Of a DNA stretch of 64,000 bases, positions 1-10,067 are shown one piece after another. The notes under the pieces are model-generated. The model was not told the DNA's origin. It saw only the letters and a list, made by a program, of their open reading frames with translations, and did no database searches. The stretch spans positions 1-64,000 of the forward strand of contig QCFS01000003.1 of NCBI GenBank assembly GCA_003278365.1. Reading direction: 5' to 3'. The number at the start of each line of letters is the position of its first letter. Positions within the stretch are counted from its first letter, which is position 1. A program made the position numbers and the translations under genes. Source of the DNA: Prochlorococcus sp. AG-363-M17. Its GTDB lineage: Bacteria; Cyanobacteriota; Cyanobacteriia; PCC-6307; Cyanobiaceae.

Positions 1-799
1 CTAATTGAAGCCAAGTCTCAGGAGAAATCTCTTGAGGCCTCTGATTAAGTCCTATCCCTACTTCTTCTGCAAGATTCTCAAGTTGCTTAGAAGAACAAAC
101 GCCAACAAGAGTATTTCTCAACATTTTTCTACGAGAAAAAAAAGCTTTATTCAAAAGGCTCTCAACTTGACGAGCTAAATCAGGGTGCAAACACCTCTCT
201 GATTCAAATGGTTCAATCGCAATAATTTCCGACCAAACCTTTGGTGGAGGGTCAAAACAATCTGGAGAAACTGTACAAATCCTCCTACACCTAGCCATTA
301 GCTGAAGCCTGACACTTAGCGCACTAAAGCTTCGCTCTCCTGGCACAGCTCTAATCCTTTCCGCAACTTCCTTTTGCAATAGCAATATCAACAGCCGATA
401 TCTATCTCGTGGAGGCCTATCAAGACGTCCCAATAAACGCTCCAAGAGAGGGCCCGTAATGTTGTATGGGATATTTGCCACAACCTTCGTAGCTGGTAGT
501 CCACTTACAGGAATCAGTGGAACCTTCAACACATCCCCTTCTTCCAAGCTAAAGCGTGGTTGGCCAGCAAAACGTCGTCTTAACCCTTTGACCAAATCTC
601 TATCTATTTCAACAGCATGAACAGAGGCAACATCTGAAGCCAATAATTTTTCAGTCAGAGCGCCTCTTCCCGGCCCAACCTCAAGAACCCTGTCACCTGA
701 CCTTAAGTCTGCAGCCTCAACAATTTTCTTCAGGACTGTCGAGTCCCTCAACCAATGCTGTCCAAATCTTTTTCGAGCAAAATGCTTTTTAAGAGCCAT
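1..799 (-). CDS. rsmA: 16S rRNA dimethyladenosine transferase, C-terminus runs off the window
   Basis: Minus-strand translation begins MALKKHFARKRFGQHWLRDS...VLEVGPGRGALT...NIPYN, typical of KsgA/RsmA. Frame stays open to base 2. Confidence 0.95.
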   Translation of the reverse strand, partial: MALKKHFARKRFGQHWLRDSTVLKKIVEAADLRSGDRVLEVGPGRGALTEKLLASDVASVHAVEIDRDLVKGLRRRFAGQPRFSLEEGDVLKVPLIPVSGLPATKVVANIPYNITGPLLERLLGRLDRPPRDRYRLLILLLQKEVAERIRAVPGERSFSALSVRLQLMARCRRICTVSPDCFDPPPKVWSEIIAIEPFESERCLHPDLARQVESLLNKAFFSRRKMLRNTLVGVCSSKQLENLAEEVGIGLNQRPQEISPETWLQL

Positions 800-922
800 G
801 TCCAACCTGCTCAAGATTCACTACTACAGCCTGTAATACTTACCAGTTTCATCCAGCCTCCCACCTATGACACAATAAGAAGAACTTTTTCAGGATTTAG
901 CGTATATCTATCTGGCCGACAA

Positions 923-1219
923 ATGGTCCTATGGTCATTTAATTATTTCCATGGTTTGATGCTTACTAGCTTCGTAGCCCTAGCCTCTGCCACAATTATC
1001 TTTTTACTGTCTCTCCAACCAAGCTGGGCCGAAAGCAACTTCCCAAAACAAACTACTGACAGCTCTGACATCGATCTTCCCACATTCATAGATGAGGATA
1101 TTTTTGATGATCTACCTTTTGAGCAACGTCGCCAGGCCCTTAGAGAGGAAGTGGAACTCAGCTCCAAGAAACGAAAAACTTTCTCAGATCCTAAAAAATA
1201 CAACTTGTTAATCAGATGA
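923..1219 (+). CDS. hypothetical secreted/membrane protein
   Basis: ORF with N-terminal hydrophobic segment ending SWAES; the stop overlaps the start of the next ORF. The upstream part of the 755-1219 ORF is antisense to rsmA and was excluded. Confidence 0.5.
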   Translation: MVLWSFNYFHGLMLTSFVALASATIIFLLSLQPSWAESNFPKQTTDSSDIDLPTFIDEDIFDDLPFEQRRQALREEVELSSKKRKTFSDPKKYNLLIR

Positions 1220-1617
1220 GTTTTGACTCCCATAGCCTTGAAAAACTACAAGAGATAAGGAGACAATTACCCAAAAAACTACCCAGTCCCAACTCCACGC
1301 GAAATACAACTTCCGATACAGAAAAACGACATATTGTTGAAACAGAGGAGAATCCCGAGAAACTCTTCAAAGAACTTATGAAGATCAGCAAAGATGGCAA
1401 CGTACCCCCACATCTCTTGACTCGATTAAAAGAAATCGAGGCCAAGTACCCTTACAAAAAGCATGTTCAGTCCACTAGCCCCGGCGAAAGCTCATCCAGA
1501 TCAACGAAAAGGTCTCAAGCAAAATCGCAAAAACACAAATCACCTGAAACCAAGAAAGAAAATCAACTTTACGTTGACTTCAAACGCCTATTATTGGAAA
1601 ACGAGGAGGAATGTTAA
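1216..1617 (+). CDS. hypothetical charged protein
   Basis: 133 aa ORF overlapping the previous stop by 4 nt, just upstream of rlmH. Confidence 0.55.
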   Translation: MSFDSHSLEKLQEIRRQLPKKLPSPNSTRNTTSDTEKRHIVETEENPEKLFKELMKISKDGNVPPHLLTRLKEIEAKYPYKKHVQSTSPGESSSRSTKRSQAKSQKHKSPETKKENQLYVDFKRLLLENEEEC

Positions 1618-1634
1618 ATCTGAATTAGAAAATT

Positions 1635-2084
1635 GTGCTTTGCCCATCTCGCTACCGCATTCTTGCTATTGGCAAAATACGAAAAACATGGGTCAAAGAT
1701 GGCTTCAATCAATACCTGAAACGCCTACCAGGACTGACTATTTCTGAACTGCGTGACAGCACTCCACAACGAGAGGAAAAAGCAATTTGGGCGGCATTAA
1801 GTCAAGACGAAATACTCGTATCACTTGCAGAAGAGGGCGAACTATTGTCATCGCTTGAGTTTGCAAACCGTCTAGACAGCTTGGGATCTCTACGGTTGGC
1901 ATTTGTAATCGGAGGAGCTGACGGCCTAACTCCCGAATTAAAATCTTCGGCAAAATGGAAATTAAGCCTATCTCCCATGACACTCCCTCATGAGCTGACT
2001 CGGCTCATATTGATCGAACAACTGTACCGAGCACACGCAATACTCCAAGGGAGTCCATACCATCGCGGCACAACCCCTGTATGA
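1635..2084 (+). CDS. rlmH: 23S rRNA (pseudouridine1915-N3)-methyltransferase RlmH
   Basis: Translation has [12 protein letters not shown]...FVIGGADGL...[35 protein letters not shown], diagnostic of RlmH; GTG start. Confidence 0.95.
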   Translation: MLCPSRYRILAIGKIRKTWVKDGFNQYLKRLPGLTISELRDSTPQREEKAIWAALSQDEILVSLAEEGELLSSLEFANRLDSLGSLRLAFVIGGADGLTPELKSSAKWKLSLSPMTLPHELTRLILIEQLYRAHAILQGSPYHRGTTPV

Positions 2085-2098
2085 TACATTTGTACTAG
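2083..2098. promoter_or_regulatory. candidate LexA/SOS box upstream of umuD
   Basis: GATACATTTGTACTAG resembles the cyanobacterial LexA palindrome (AGTAC-N-TGTACT-like), 26 bp before the umuD start. Confidence 0.4.
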
Positions 2099-2123
2099 AC
2101 AGGGACTGGGTCGCTTTACTGTG

Positions 2124-2573
2124 ATGGTCAATGGTTCTCGAGCAAGTCGCAGTGACGAGCAGTCTTTATCAAAAGAAAACTTATCAAGAAAAAAGACAGC
2201 CACAGGGTTTCCTTCGCCTGCTGACGACTACGAGGAAATTGGCATAGACCTCAATAAAGAGTTAATCCATCACCCCACAAGCACTTTTTTCCTGCGTGCT
2301 AACGGCAACTCAATGGCAACTAGTGGGATACATGACGGAGACCTTCTAGTAGTCGATCGCAGCCTAGACCCAAAACCAGGGCAAATCGTCATTGCAGTCA
2401 TCGATGGACATTTCACAATCAAACGACTTACCCACCACATGGGAGTACTACATCTAGAAACGGACAATCTAAGCGAGAAGATAATCAACCCGTATTGCAA
2501 CGAAAACCTGCACATTTGGGGCGTTGCCGTGTATTCAATTCATTGTCTTAGAAATGGGAATCAAGCCAATTAA
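2124..2573 (+). CDS. umuD: UmuD-like S24 peptidase
   Basis: FFLRANGNSMATSGIHDGDLLVVDRSLDPKPGQIVIAVIDGHFTIKRL: S24/LexA-like fold with GNSM catalytic Ser. Confidence 0.92.
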   Translation: MVNGSRASRSDEQSLSKENLSRKKTATGFPSPADDYEEIGIDLNKELIHHPTSTFFLRANGNSMATSGIHDGDLLVVDRSLDPKPGQIVIAVIDGHFTIKRLTHHMGVLHLETDNLSEKIINPYCNENLHIWGVAVYSIHCLRNGNQAN

Positions 2574-2611
2574 GAAATTCCACCCAAGCAACGAAAAGCA
2601 TTTAGTGCAAT

Positions 2612-2806
2612 CTACTCAACAGAAGACTCACGGTCGTATTCCATCCCTTTCTCATTCATCCACTGAGCCTCTGTCTTGCAATACTTAGAATGCATATTTA
2701 CGTGTATCGCTTCAATAAAGGCAAAGCAAGCGACCAAACCCACAGGAATGAACCATGAAGGCGAAGCCCAAAAATCACTTCTACGATTCATTATGCGAGA
2801 CAACAA
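2612..2806 (-). CDS. small hypothetical protein
   Basis: 64 aa ORF with one hydrophobic segment between umuD and umuC. Confidence 0.45.
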   Translation of the reverse strand: MLSRIMNRRSDFWASPSWFIPVGLVACFAFIEAIHVNMHSKYCKTEAQWMNEKGMEYDRESSVE

Positions 2807-2978
2807 AAATCATTTTTATATTCTAAATGCAAGCTTTAGGGAAGCTCGGTCAGCAGAACCTCATGCCAACAAATAACACCCTCTTCAACTTAACCAATTT
2901 CTTACTCAACCAAGGATCACAAGCCGCTATCTCGATAGTTCATTAGTACTATGATTATTGCAGTGACGTTTTCTTGCG

Positions 2979-4253
2979 ATGTCTCAGGTCACCGCCTTAA
3001 TTGATGGCAACAATTTCTACGCCTCTTGCGAGCAAAGTCTCGACCCATCCTTATCTCGCCAGCCACTGGTAGTTCTTTCCAACAATGATGGATGCATTAT
3101 TGCTCGTAGCAGTGAAGCCCGTGCACTCGGAATCCTCATGGGTACCCCATATTTCAAGATTCACCACAAGCTAGAGAAGTTACAAGTGCAGGTCCGTAGT
3201 TCTAACTACGCTCTCTACGCCGACATGAGTCAACGACTCATGTCAATCCTGGAAGCGAACTGTGAAGAGATTGAGATTTATTCTATTGACGAGGCATTTG
3301 CTCTCCTTCATCGCCCTGCCAATGGAGATCTACTCTCTTGGGCTCGTCAATTAAGAGCTCAAGTGCATCAAAGTTTGGGCATTCCAATTGCAATCGGTAT
3401 TGCCATGAACAAATGTCAGGCCAAAATTGCCAACCATACAGCCAAGAAGATAGCTTCACATTCAGGGATCTTCGACCTGGCTACCGAACAAAATACAGAT
3501 TCTTGGCTTGAAAGCATCGACATCGAAAACGTATGGGGTATTGGTCGCAAACTTGCTCAATGGTGTCGGCTACAAAACGTAAATACAGCTAGACAGTTTC
3601 GCGATATGCCAAGTGGCAAGCTGCGCGCAAAGTATGGGGTCAAGGCCATACGCCTACAACGTGAATTACTTGGAGACACCTGTATCCCACTGAGAACAAA
3701 TCCACCTCCCAAAAAAGAAACTTGCGTAAGTCGCAGCTTTAAGCGCCCAATCACTCAACTCAAGGAATTACAAGAAGCAATCTCCACCTATGTAGTTCGT
3801 GGAGGAGAGAAATTACGTCAACAAAACCAAACGACTAGAAGCTTGACCGTATTCGTACAAACAAGTTCCTTCAGCTCATCTTTCTATAGCAAATCAGCAA
3901 CAACCCAACTCAATCAACCAACTAATGACACAACAACCTTACTCAAGGCCACCATGCCACTTACAGAACAAGTTTTTCGTCCGTTTGTTCCATTCATCAA
4001 GGCAGGAATACTCATGCAAGGCCTACAAACAACTAAATACCAACAACAATACCTTTTGGCTAACTACAAGACACAAGAGCATAAAGGTAGCGAACAACTA
4101 ATGGCAACAGTTGACAAAATCAATAATCTATATGGCTCCAATACAGTTACCTGGGCCAGCTGCGGCAAAGGTACAACATGGAAGATGAGGCGGAATCGGC
4201 TAAGTCGCGCTTCCACTACCAAACTCCAAGATATTCCGATAGCGCATGCATAA
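2979..4253 (+). CDS. umuC: Y-family DNA polymerase V catalytic subunit UmuC
   Basis: ALIDGNNFYASCEQSLDPSL...SNNDGCIIARSSEA...IEIYSIDEAF; Y-family motifs. Confidence 0.95.
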   Translation: MSQVTALIDGNNFYASCEQSLDPSLSRQPLVVLSNNDGCIIARSSEARALGILMGTPYFKIHHKLEKLQVQVRSSNYALYADMSQRLMSILEANCEEIEIYSIDEAFALLHRPANGDLLSWARQLRAQVHQSLGIPIAIGIAMNKCQAKIANHTAKKIASHSGIFDLATEQNTDSWLESIDIENVWGIGRKLAQWCRLQNVNTARQFRDMPSGKLRAKYGVKAIRLQRELLGDTCIPLRTNPPPKKETCVSRSFKRPITQLKELQEAISTYVVRGGEKLRQQNQTTRSLTVFVQTSSFSSSFYSKSATTQLNQPTNDTTTLLKATMPLTEQVFRPFVPFIKAGILMQGLQTTKYQQQYLLANYKTQEHKGSEQLMATVDKINNLYGSNTVTWASCGKGTTWKMRRNRLSRASTTKLQDIPIAHA

Positions 4254-4351
4254 GGGAACCATAAGAGCCAAAGAAGTTGGCATAAAGCTTATAAAGTCTA
4301 AAGAATCAAGTATTAAAGCTATTTTTAAAGAAAGAACAAATTTTCTGGCCA

Positions 4352-4675
4352 CTAAAAATGCCTAATGAGTTGGATAGATTCTTCACGGACACTAGCTAAC
4401 AAAACCATATGACTACCGTGGACTTGGAGACCAGTTTGATAAGAGAGTGCTTCAGCACTAATTAAAGCGATGCCACAAGTTTCAAACAGCAAAACAGCAA
4501 TAGTTCCTACCCCACCATGCATGCATTGAAGATCTAAAGCCTGCTTAACAGCACGTTGTGCCTTGTCAGAGCCAATCTTTTCAACAAGTCGTGGCCATAG
4601 ATCATTTATATGAGCATAGGAATGAAGTTCAATCTGCAAGGTATTCATTAGTAACCAAAGTAGGAAGAGAGGCAA
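4352..4675 (-). CDS. hypothetical protein
   Basis: 107 aa ORF, no family recognised. Confidence 0.5.
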   Translation of the reverse strand: MPLFLLWLLMNTLQIELHSYAHINDLWPRLVEKIGSDKAQRAVKQALDLQCMHGGVGTIAVLLFETCGIALISAEALSYQTGLQVHGSHMVLLASVREESIQLIRHF

Positions 4676-4857
4676 AGACGGAAGTGGTCTAGGACAATTG
4701 CTATAAGTTATGAGTGCTGAGAGGTTATTTGTTATCAGGAAGCCTCAATAATTAGAGTGTCTATATAGCCCTAGAGAAAGCCAGAAGAGCGAAGCTCCAT
4801 AATAGTGGTGAGAAATAAAAAATCGAAGTTGTCTAATCAATAGAAGCAAAACAATAA

Positions 4858-6912
4858 TCAAGCCGAAAGAAATTCATCATCAGAAAAACCAGCGCAACGT
4901 TGCTGATCCAGATGAATTATATGTTTACGTTCGGTGTAATAGAGTTCTTGATAATGCAATGCATCTGCATTCAATTCCTGAAACATATTGTCTATTCGAT
5001 CTTCCATATTTACTGACTCAATCGGTTGCTGCCGTTCCTTCTCAATTAGGTCTGCTATACAACGTTCAAGAGTTTCAAGCCTTTGACCACCCCAAGCCTC
5101 CAAAAGATGTCTACAACGTCTAAGACTCTTTTGACGCTCTAACACTGCTGCAGCTCCTCGAAGCTGGAGCATAGGTTTTGATAAAGCTGCAAGTTGTACT
5201 TCTCCAGGTTTAAGAAGTGGAGTGAGGCAAGACAAAAGAGAATTGTCGTCAATCACAAATTGATCATTCAGCAGACTTGGCAAATCAAGTTCACCCAGGT
5301 CCTCACCAGAATCGGTTCCTCGAATTATTGCTTCCAAACGTGCAGCACCAATATTTGTTTCTTCTAGATCTGTAATTGCAGCCCATAACAAACGATGATG
5401 CTGCAAAGTAAAGTCTTCCAACTCTCTTCGTCTTAGTTCCCTTCGAATTGCAAATCGATGCGTAGGGCAGTGAAGATATAAGCGAAGGATTTCCGCCTCA
5501 CTACGTTCGCTTTGTGTCTCCTCTTCAGCGTTCTTATAACGACTTGATCGGCCGTGCCAACGTTGACCCTTGACTTGTTGGCGAAGATCCTCCTCAAGCT
5601 GAAGTGAAAGTCGGCCTTGTCCACCACTTAATCTTTCAGAAACCTTTTGTAAGTAATGAGTACGGACTGCGGTTTGAGGAAGCTTCCCCAGCAATTCAAC
5701 AAGACCACTAACAACTTGTTGAAACTCATCTGCTTTCGTTAAGTCATGTCCTTGAAATAGTTGATCAATCTGCCAATCAAGCCAAAGAGGTGCCTGATCG
5801 AGTAATGCCTTGTATTCTCCTGGACTACTATTTCTAAGAAATTCGTCAGGGTCTTTCCCCGCCGGCAAATGCAGAACACGCAATTGAAGATGTCCCTGCA
5901 TTGCTAAGTGCTCAACTTCTCCAATCGCTCTATTCGCTGCACGAATTCCAGCACCATCTGAATCAAAATTAAGGACAATACGCTTAGACTCACTACATCG
6001 ACATAATTGCGTAATTTGTTGATTACTTAAAGCGGTGCCCAAAGAGGCAACTACATTATGTACTCCTGCTGCATGTAATGAAATAACATCAAAATAACCT
6101 TCTACAATAACAGCCCTATCGTCTTTTCGAATAGCACCTGCGGCCTTGTCGAGGCCAAAAAGGTGTTTACCTTTCTCAAAAATTTCTGTCTCAGGAGAAT
6201 TCAAATATTTTGGTTCCGCACCATCAAGGCTTCTACCCCCAAAGCCAATAACGCGGCCCTGACGATCATGAATAGGCACAATGATCCGGTTCCGGAAACG
6301 ATCATAAAATCCGTTCCCTCCTTTACGAGAAACGACAAGTCCTGCTGCTTCAAGTAAGTCCACAGGAAGATTTTCAACATTCTGAAGATATGTCAGTAAT
6401 CCATCCCAAGCATCAGGTGCATAGCCGATACAAAAAGTCTCAAGAGTTAGATCAGAAAGGCCACGTTTGTTACGTAGATAATCCAAAGCGAGAATACCTT
6501 TTTCACCTAACAATTGACTTCGAAACCAACCCGTCGCCAATGAAAGGACTTTGTGTAATTGATCTCTGCGTGAAAGTTGCTGCCGTAAGCGCTCCTGCTG
6601 AGGTCCCTCAATAGTTTCTATAGGTAATTGATATTTTCTTGCTAAATCAAGAATTACTTCACTAAAACTCTGCTTCTGAAACTCCATTAAGAACTTTATA
6701 GAATTCCCTCCAGCTCCACAAGAAAAACAGTAATAAAACTGCTTTGCAGGTGAAACAGTCATAGAAGGCTTACTGTCGTCATGAAACGGACAGATACCTA
6801 CAAACTCTTTACCTTTCTTCTTCAGAAGAACATGCTCACCAACAACATCAACTATGTCGGATCGCTCTTTAACAGCCTCAATGGTACGAGGATGAAATCT
6901 AGGTACAGGCAT
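4858..6912 (-). CDS. dnaG: DNA primase
   Basis: CPFHDDSKPSMTVSPAKQFYYCFSCGAGG zinc-finger and Toprim AVIVEGYFDVISLHAAG...LNFDSDGAG. Confidence 0.97.
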   Translation of the reverse strand: MPVPRFHPRTIEAVKERSDIVDVVGEHVLLKKKGKEFVGICPFHDDSKPSMTVSPAKQFYYCFSCGAGGNSIKFLMEFQKQSFSEVILDLARKYQLPIETIEGPQQERLRQQLSRRDQLHKVLSLATGWFRSQLLGEKGILALDYLRNKRGLSDLTLETFCIGYAPDAWDGLLTYLQNVENLPVDLLEAAGLVVSRKGGNGFYDRFRNRIIVPIHDRQGRVIGFGGRSLDGAEPKYLNSPETEIFEKGKHLFGLDKAAGAIRKDDRAVIVEGYFDVISLHAAGVHNVVASLGTALSNQQITQLCRCSESKRIVLNFDSDGAGIRAANRAIGEVEHLAMQGHLQLRVLHLPAGKDPDEFLRNSSPGEYKALLDQAPLWLDWQIDQLFQGHDLTKADEFQQVVSGLVELLGKLPQTAVRTHYLQKVSERLSGGQGRLSLQLEEDLRQQVKGQRWHGRSSRYKNAEEETQSERSEAEILRLYLHCPTHRFAIRRELRRRELEDFTLQHHRLLWAAITDLEETNIGAARLEAIIRGTDSGEDLGELDLPSLLNDQFVIDDNSLLSCLTPLLKPGEVQLAALSKPMLQLRGAAAVLERQKSLRRCRHLLEAWGGQRLETLERCIADLIEKERQQPIESVNMEDRIDNMFQELNADALHYQELYYTERKHIIHLDQQRCAGFSDDEFLSA

Positions 6913-6984
6913 CGGGATATTCTGCTTAATGCCAAGTGTTTGGTCTAGCAATCTAAGCAGGAATTAACGCTCTTCATCACCCCG

Positions 6985-7938
6985 ATGCCTCTTGAAGGAC
7001 AAAAGCGGTGGTCCAAACTCAAGTCCTTGAAACAGAACTGGCCATCAATCACTAAAAGCTCATCAATCCTCATACAAGGGAGCAGGGCTCTAATCTCAAG
7101 TGCATTAGCTTTCAGCTTGATGACAGTTTGCGTCAAGCATCTAGGCGGTCGATTACCAGTAGCGGAAATTTTATTTGCAAGAGCCTTGATAAGTCTTGCA
7201 ATTACCCAGTTCTTACTAAAAAAAGCTGGCATATCGCCCTGGGGTAAAAACAAAGGGCTCCTTTTTGTAAGGGGTCTTCTTGGAACTGGTGCCCTTTATT
7301 GTTTTTTCCACGCCCTCGCAAAGCTTCCTCTTGGTTCAGCGACTGTTCTTCAATACACATATCCAACCTTCACTGCAATCTCTGCCTGGATCATATTAAA
7401 AGAAAAAATAAGACGTCGAATAATGATTGCTGTCCTTATTGGATGGATTGGAGTCACAATAATCGCAAAGCCAGAGTGGATTACAAAAGGCGACGGTGGG
7501 CTACCACTATTCCAAGTATTTATTGCCTTAACAGGTGCATTTCTTACTGCTCTTGCATATGTTTGTGTCCGGAAATTATCAAAGACAGAGCATCCTCTAG
7601 TGATTATCTATTACTTCCCTTTGATATCTATTCCTTTATCATTCCCGCTCGTTTTGAGGAACTTAATCATTCCAAGGGGTGACGAATGGCTATGGATAAT
7701 TGCGATAGGACTACTAACTCAATTGGGACAAATGTGGATAACGAAAGGGCTCACCTTAATACCTGCCGCCAAAGCAAGTGCAATCAACTATGTCCAAGTT
7801 CTCTTTGCTACAGCATGGGGTAGCCTTCTTTTTCAAGAACCGATAGATATTGCAATCATTCTAGGAGCCTTGTTTGTGCTTATTGGAACGATGATCAGCT
7901 TGAGTGGTGGGGATTTAAGAGAAAGGAGAAGTTATTGA
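6985..7938 (+). CDS. EamA/DMT family transporter
   Basis: About 10 TM segments with duplicated EamA-like pattern (SALAFSLMTVCVKHLGGRLPVAEILFARALI). Confidence 0.88.
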   Translation: MPLEGQKRWSKLKSLKQNWPSITKSSSILIQGSRALISSALAFSLMTVCVKHLGGRLPVAEILFARALISLAITQFLLKKAGISPWGKNKGLLFVRGLLGTGALYCFFHALAKLPLGSATVLQYTYPTFTAISAWIILKEKIRRRIMIAVLIGWIGVTIIAKPEWITKGDGGLPLFQVFIALTGAFLTALAYVCVRKLSKTEHPLVIIYYFPLISIPLSFPLVLRNLIIPRGDEWLWIIAIGLLTQLGQMWITKGLTLIPAAKASAINYVQVLFATAWGSLLFQEPIDIAIILGALFVLIGTMISLSGGDLRERRSY

Positions 7939-8115
7939 ATTCACCAGGCAAAGGCTTCAATTAAAAGGATTAGCGTATTAATACTCATCAATCAAGTCTT
8001 AACAGCTACTTGCCCAATTCTTAAAGATTGAGCAAGAATAGTGATAGGCAATTAGGTGGTTGTAATTCATGCCACTTTTCAGAAACTATCCCTCTTCATA
8101 GCAAGGAGTCAAAAC

Positions 8116-8517
8116 ATGAGATTTTTCCTTTTAGCCCTGCTAGCACTAAGCATCGCGCCACCATCCCTAGCTGAGAGTTCTCGACAACGAGGCTACTCAA
8201 CGAGCCAGACATGTACTCGAAATGAGTATCGAGAAGAGTATGTACCAGGGACACAAGCCTCACCTGGCTATGTGAAGTCTTGGAATGAGACAGTTGAATT
8301 TCCCTGCAACTCAAGCAAATCTCACACCAGTCACAGTCACAGACATGCTCAACCAGCAGATTTAGACACCAATGATTGTTCTGAAGGAACAATCATTGGT
8401 GGCCTGCTAGGGGCAGGCCTAGCAGGCATGGGGTCACGTGGAAAAGACCAGTGGCTTGCTGTCCCAGCAGGAGGAGTAGCAGGGGCAATGATTGGGTGCC
8501 AAGTAGATGGAGGCTGA
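8116..8517 (+). CDS. glycine-zipper 2TM-domain secreted protein
   Basis: Signal peptide, then C-terminal GTIIGGLLGAGLAGMGSRGKDQWLAVPAGGVAGAMIG glycine zipper. Confidence 0.7.
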   Translation: MRFFLLALLALSIAPPSLAESSRQRGYSTSQTCTRNEYREEYVPGTQASPGYVKSWNETVEFPCNSSKSHTSHSHRHAQPADLDTNDCSEGTIIGGLLGAGLAGMGSRGKDQWLAVPAGGVAGAMIGCQVDGG

Positions 8518-8613
8518 GGATAACTCAAATATCCTTTAGATTTTCTACTTCCAATTTCAATATCAATCAAAGGCGATATAACTCAAGCAAAGTATCTATA
8601 GAAAAGAAAAACC

Positions 8614-9288
8614 ATGATTGGCTGGCTTAAAGGTGAAAAGTTAGAAAGCTGGTATCAAGGCAACCGCCAAGGGGTATTAATAGATTGTGGAGGAGTTGGA
8701 TATGAAGTACAAACTTCTTCAAAAACTCTTCTAGCTCTAGACCTAAAAACAACCCTTACCCTTTGGATACACCATTTACACAGAGATGAAGGCCAGAGTC
8801 TCTTTGGGTTTCCTAGGAAAAACGAAAGGGATTTATTTCGCATTCTTTTAAGTGTTAGCGGAATAGGCCCTCAAATGGCCTTAGGGCTTTTAGAAGCCCT
8901 TGAAACAGAAGAACTTGTAAATGCGTTAATCAACTCAGACATCACAAAGCTCACACTCGCTCAAGGGGTAGGCAAAAGGACTGCAGAGAGACTTTCCATG
9001 GAATTGCACACAAAATTAATTCCATTTCAAAGTGAAGCAACTCCGCGCTCCACACAAAACGCAGAAAGGATTACACCAGATCTTTTAAACTTAGAGCGAT
9101 ATCAAGATCTGCATTCAACTTTAATTACGCTTGGATACGAAGATCTTGAGATTCGTCGAGCAATTAAATCAATAACACAAGCCAGCTCAAAAGAATTGGA
9201 TCAAAACGCTGTTGAGCAAATAAACCCAGATAATCAAGAAAGCTTGTTAAGAGCGAGTCTGCTTTGGCTTAGCAATAAAGCCGCCTAA
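8614..9288 (+). CDS. ruvA: Holliday junction DNA helicase subunit RuvA
   Basis: MIGWLKGEKLESW...LLSVSGIGPQMALGLLEAL...LAQGVGKRTAERLSMEL. Confidence 0.95.
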   Translation: MIGWLKGEKLESWYQGNRQGVLIDCGGVGYEVQTSSKTLLALDLKTTLTLWIHHLHRDEGQSLFGFPRKNERDLFRILLSVSGIGPQMALGLLEALETEELVNALINSDITKLTLAQGVGKRTAERLSMELHTKLIPFQSEATPRSTQNAERITPDLLNLERYQDLHSTLITLGYEDLEIRRAIKSITQASSKELDQNAVEQINPDNQESLLRASLLWLSNKAA

Positions 9289-9341
9289 GGGAAGCGCTAG
9301 GAGTTAAATTATGGTGTTATTGAACAGGGTGAAAGACAAAC

Positions 9342-9611
9342 ATGTCACTCAATACCGCTGAGAAGCAAAAGCTAATCAACACCTACCAGACCCATGGAAC
9401 GGACACAGGCTCTGTAGAAGTACAAGTCGCAATGCTCAGTGAGCGCATAACAAAGCTGAGTGAGCATCTTCAATCCAACAAACACGACTTTTCCTCAAGA
9501 CAAGGTCTATTGAAAATGATTGGCCAGAGAAAGCGCTTGCTGAACTACGTCAGGGACAAAAGCGAAGTTCGATTCAACGAGCTCATAACCAAATTGGGCA
9601 TAAGAGGTTGA
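9342..9611 (+). CDS. rpsO: 30S ribosomal protein S15
   Basis: 89 aa; [27 protein letters not shown]...RRLLNYV-type S15 signature. Confidence 0.97.
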   Translation: MSLNTAEKQKLINTYQTHGTDTGSVEVQVAMLSERITKLSEHLQSNKHDFSSRQGLLKMIGQRKRLLNYVRDKSEVRFNELITKLGIRG

Positions 9612-9647
9612 AGCATTCCTTAATTCAACTAAACGCCCTTTTAAGCA

Positions 9648-10037
9648 ATGGTTGATCCGAATAGCAAGAGTTCACTCAGTAAAAAATCCACTGTTCCCAC
9701 ACCTAAGAAAGGGAAGGTGAAGCAACGACAAAGTGCGATCCCAAGAAACGTTGCCAATAGAATGGCCAGAAGGATTGCTTTTACTACAGGAATCCCCACA
9801 GCAACTGGCATGGGAGTATTCATTGCTAGCTATGTAGTAGTGAGCCGTGGAATTGCAGATATCGCTCCTATTCTAACTCTCTTTATCTCTGCAAGCTGCT
9901 TCCTGATAGGGCTTTTAGGCCTTAGTTTTGGTTTGTTTTCAGCAAGCTGGGAAGAAGCACCAGGAAGTTTTTTAGGACTAGAAAATATACGTCCTAATAT
10001 AGACAAAGTCCGTTCTTCATTTAATAACAGGAATTAA
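9648..10037 (+). CDS. PAM68-family (DUF3464) protein
   Basis: Basic N-terminus, two TM segments, C-terminal SASWEEAPGSFLGLENIRPNI. Confidence 0.85.
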   Translation: MVDPNSKSSLSKKSTVPTPKKGKVKQRQSAIPRNVANRMARRIAFTTGIPTATGMGVFIASYVVVSRGIADIAPILTLFISASCFLIGLLGLSFGLFSASWEEAPGSFLGLENIRPNIDKVRSSFNNRN

Positions 10038-10067
10038 TCTAACGTTATTTCAGTAATTATTTAAGGC

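Noticed and set aside
755-922. N-terminal part of ORF 755..1219
   Set aside because: Antisense to the well-supported rsmA start; a downstream Met gives a plausible signal peptide.
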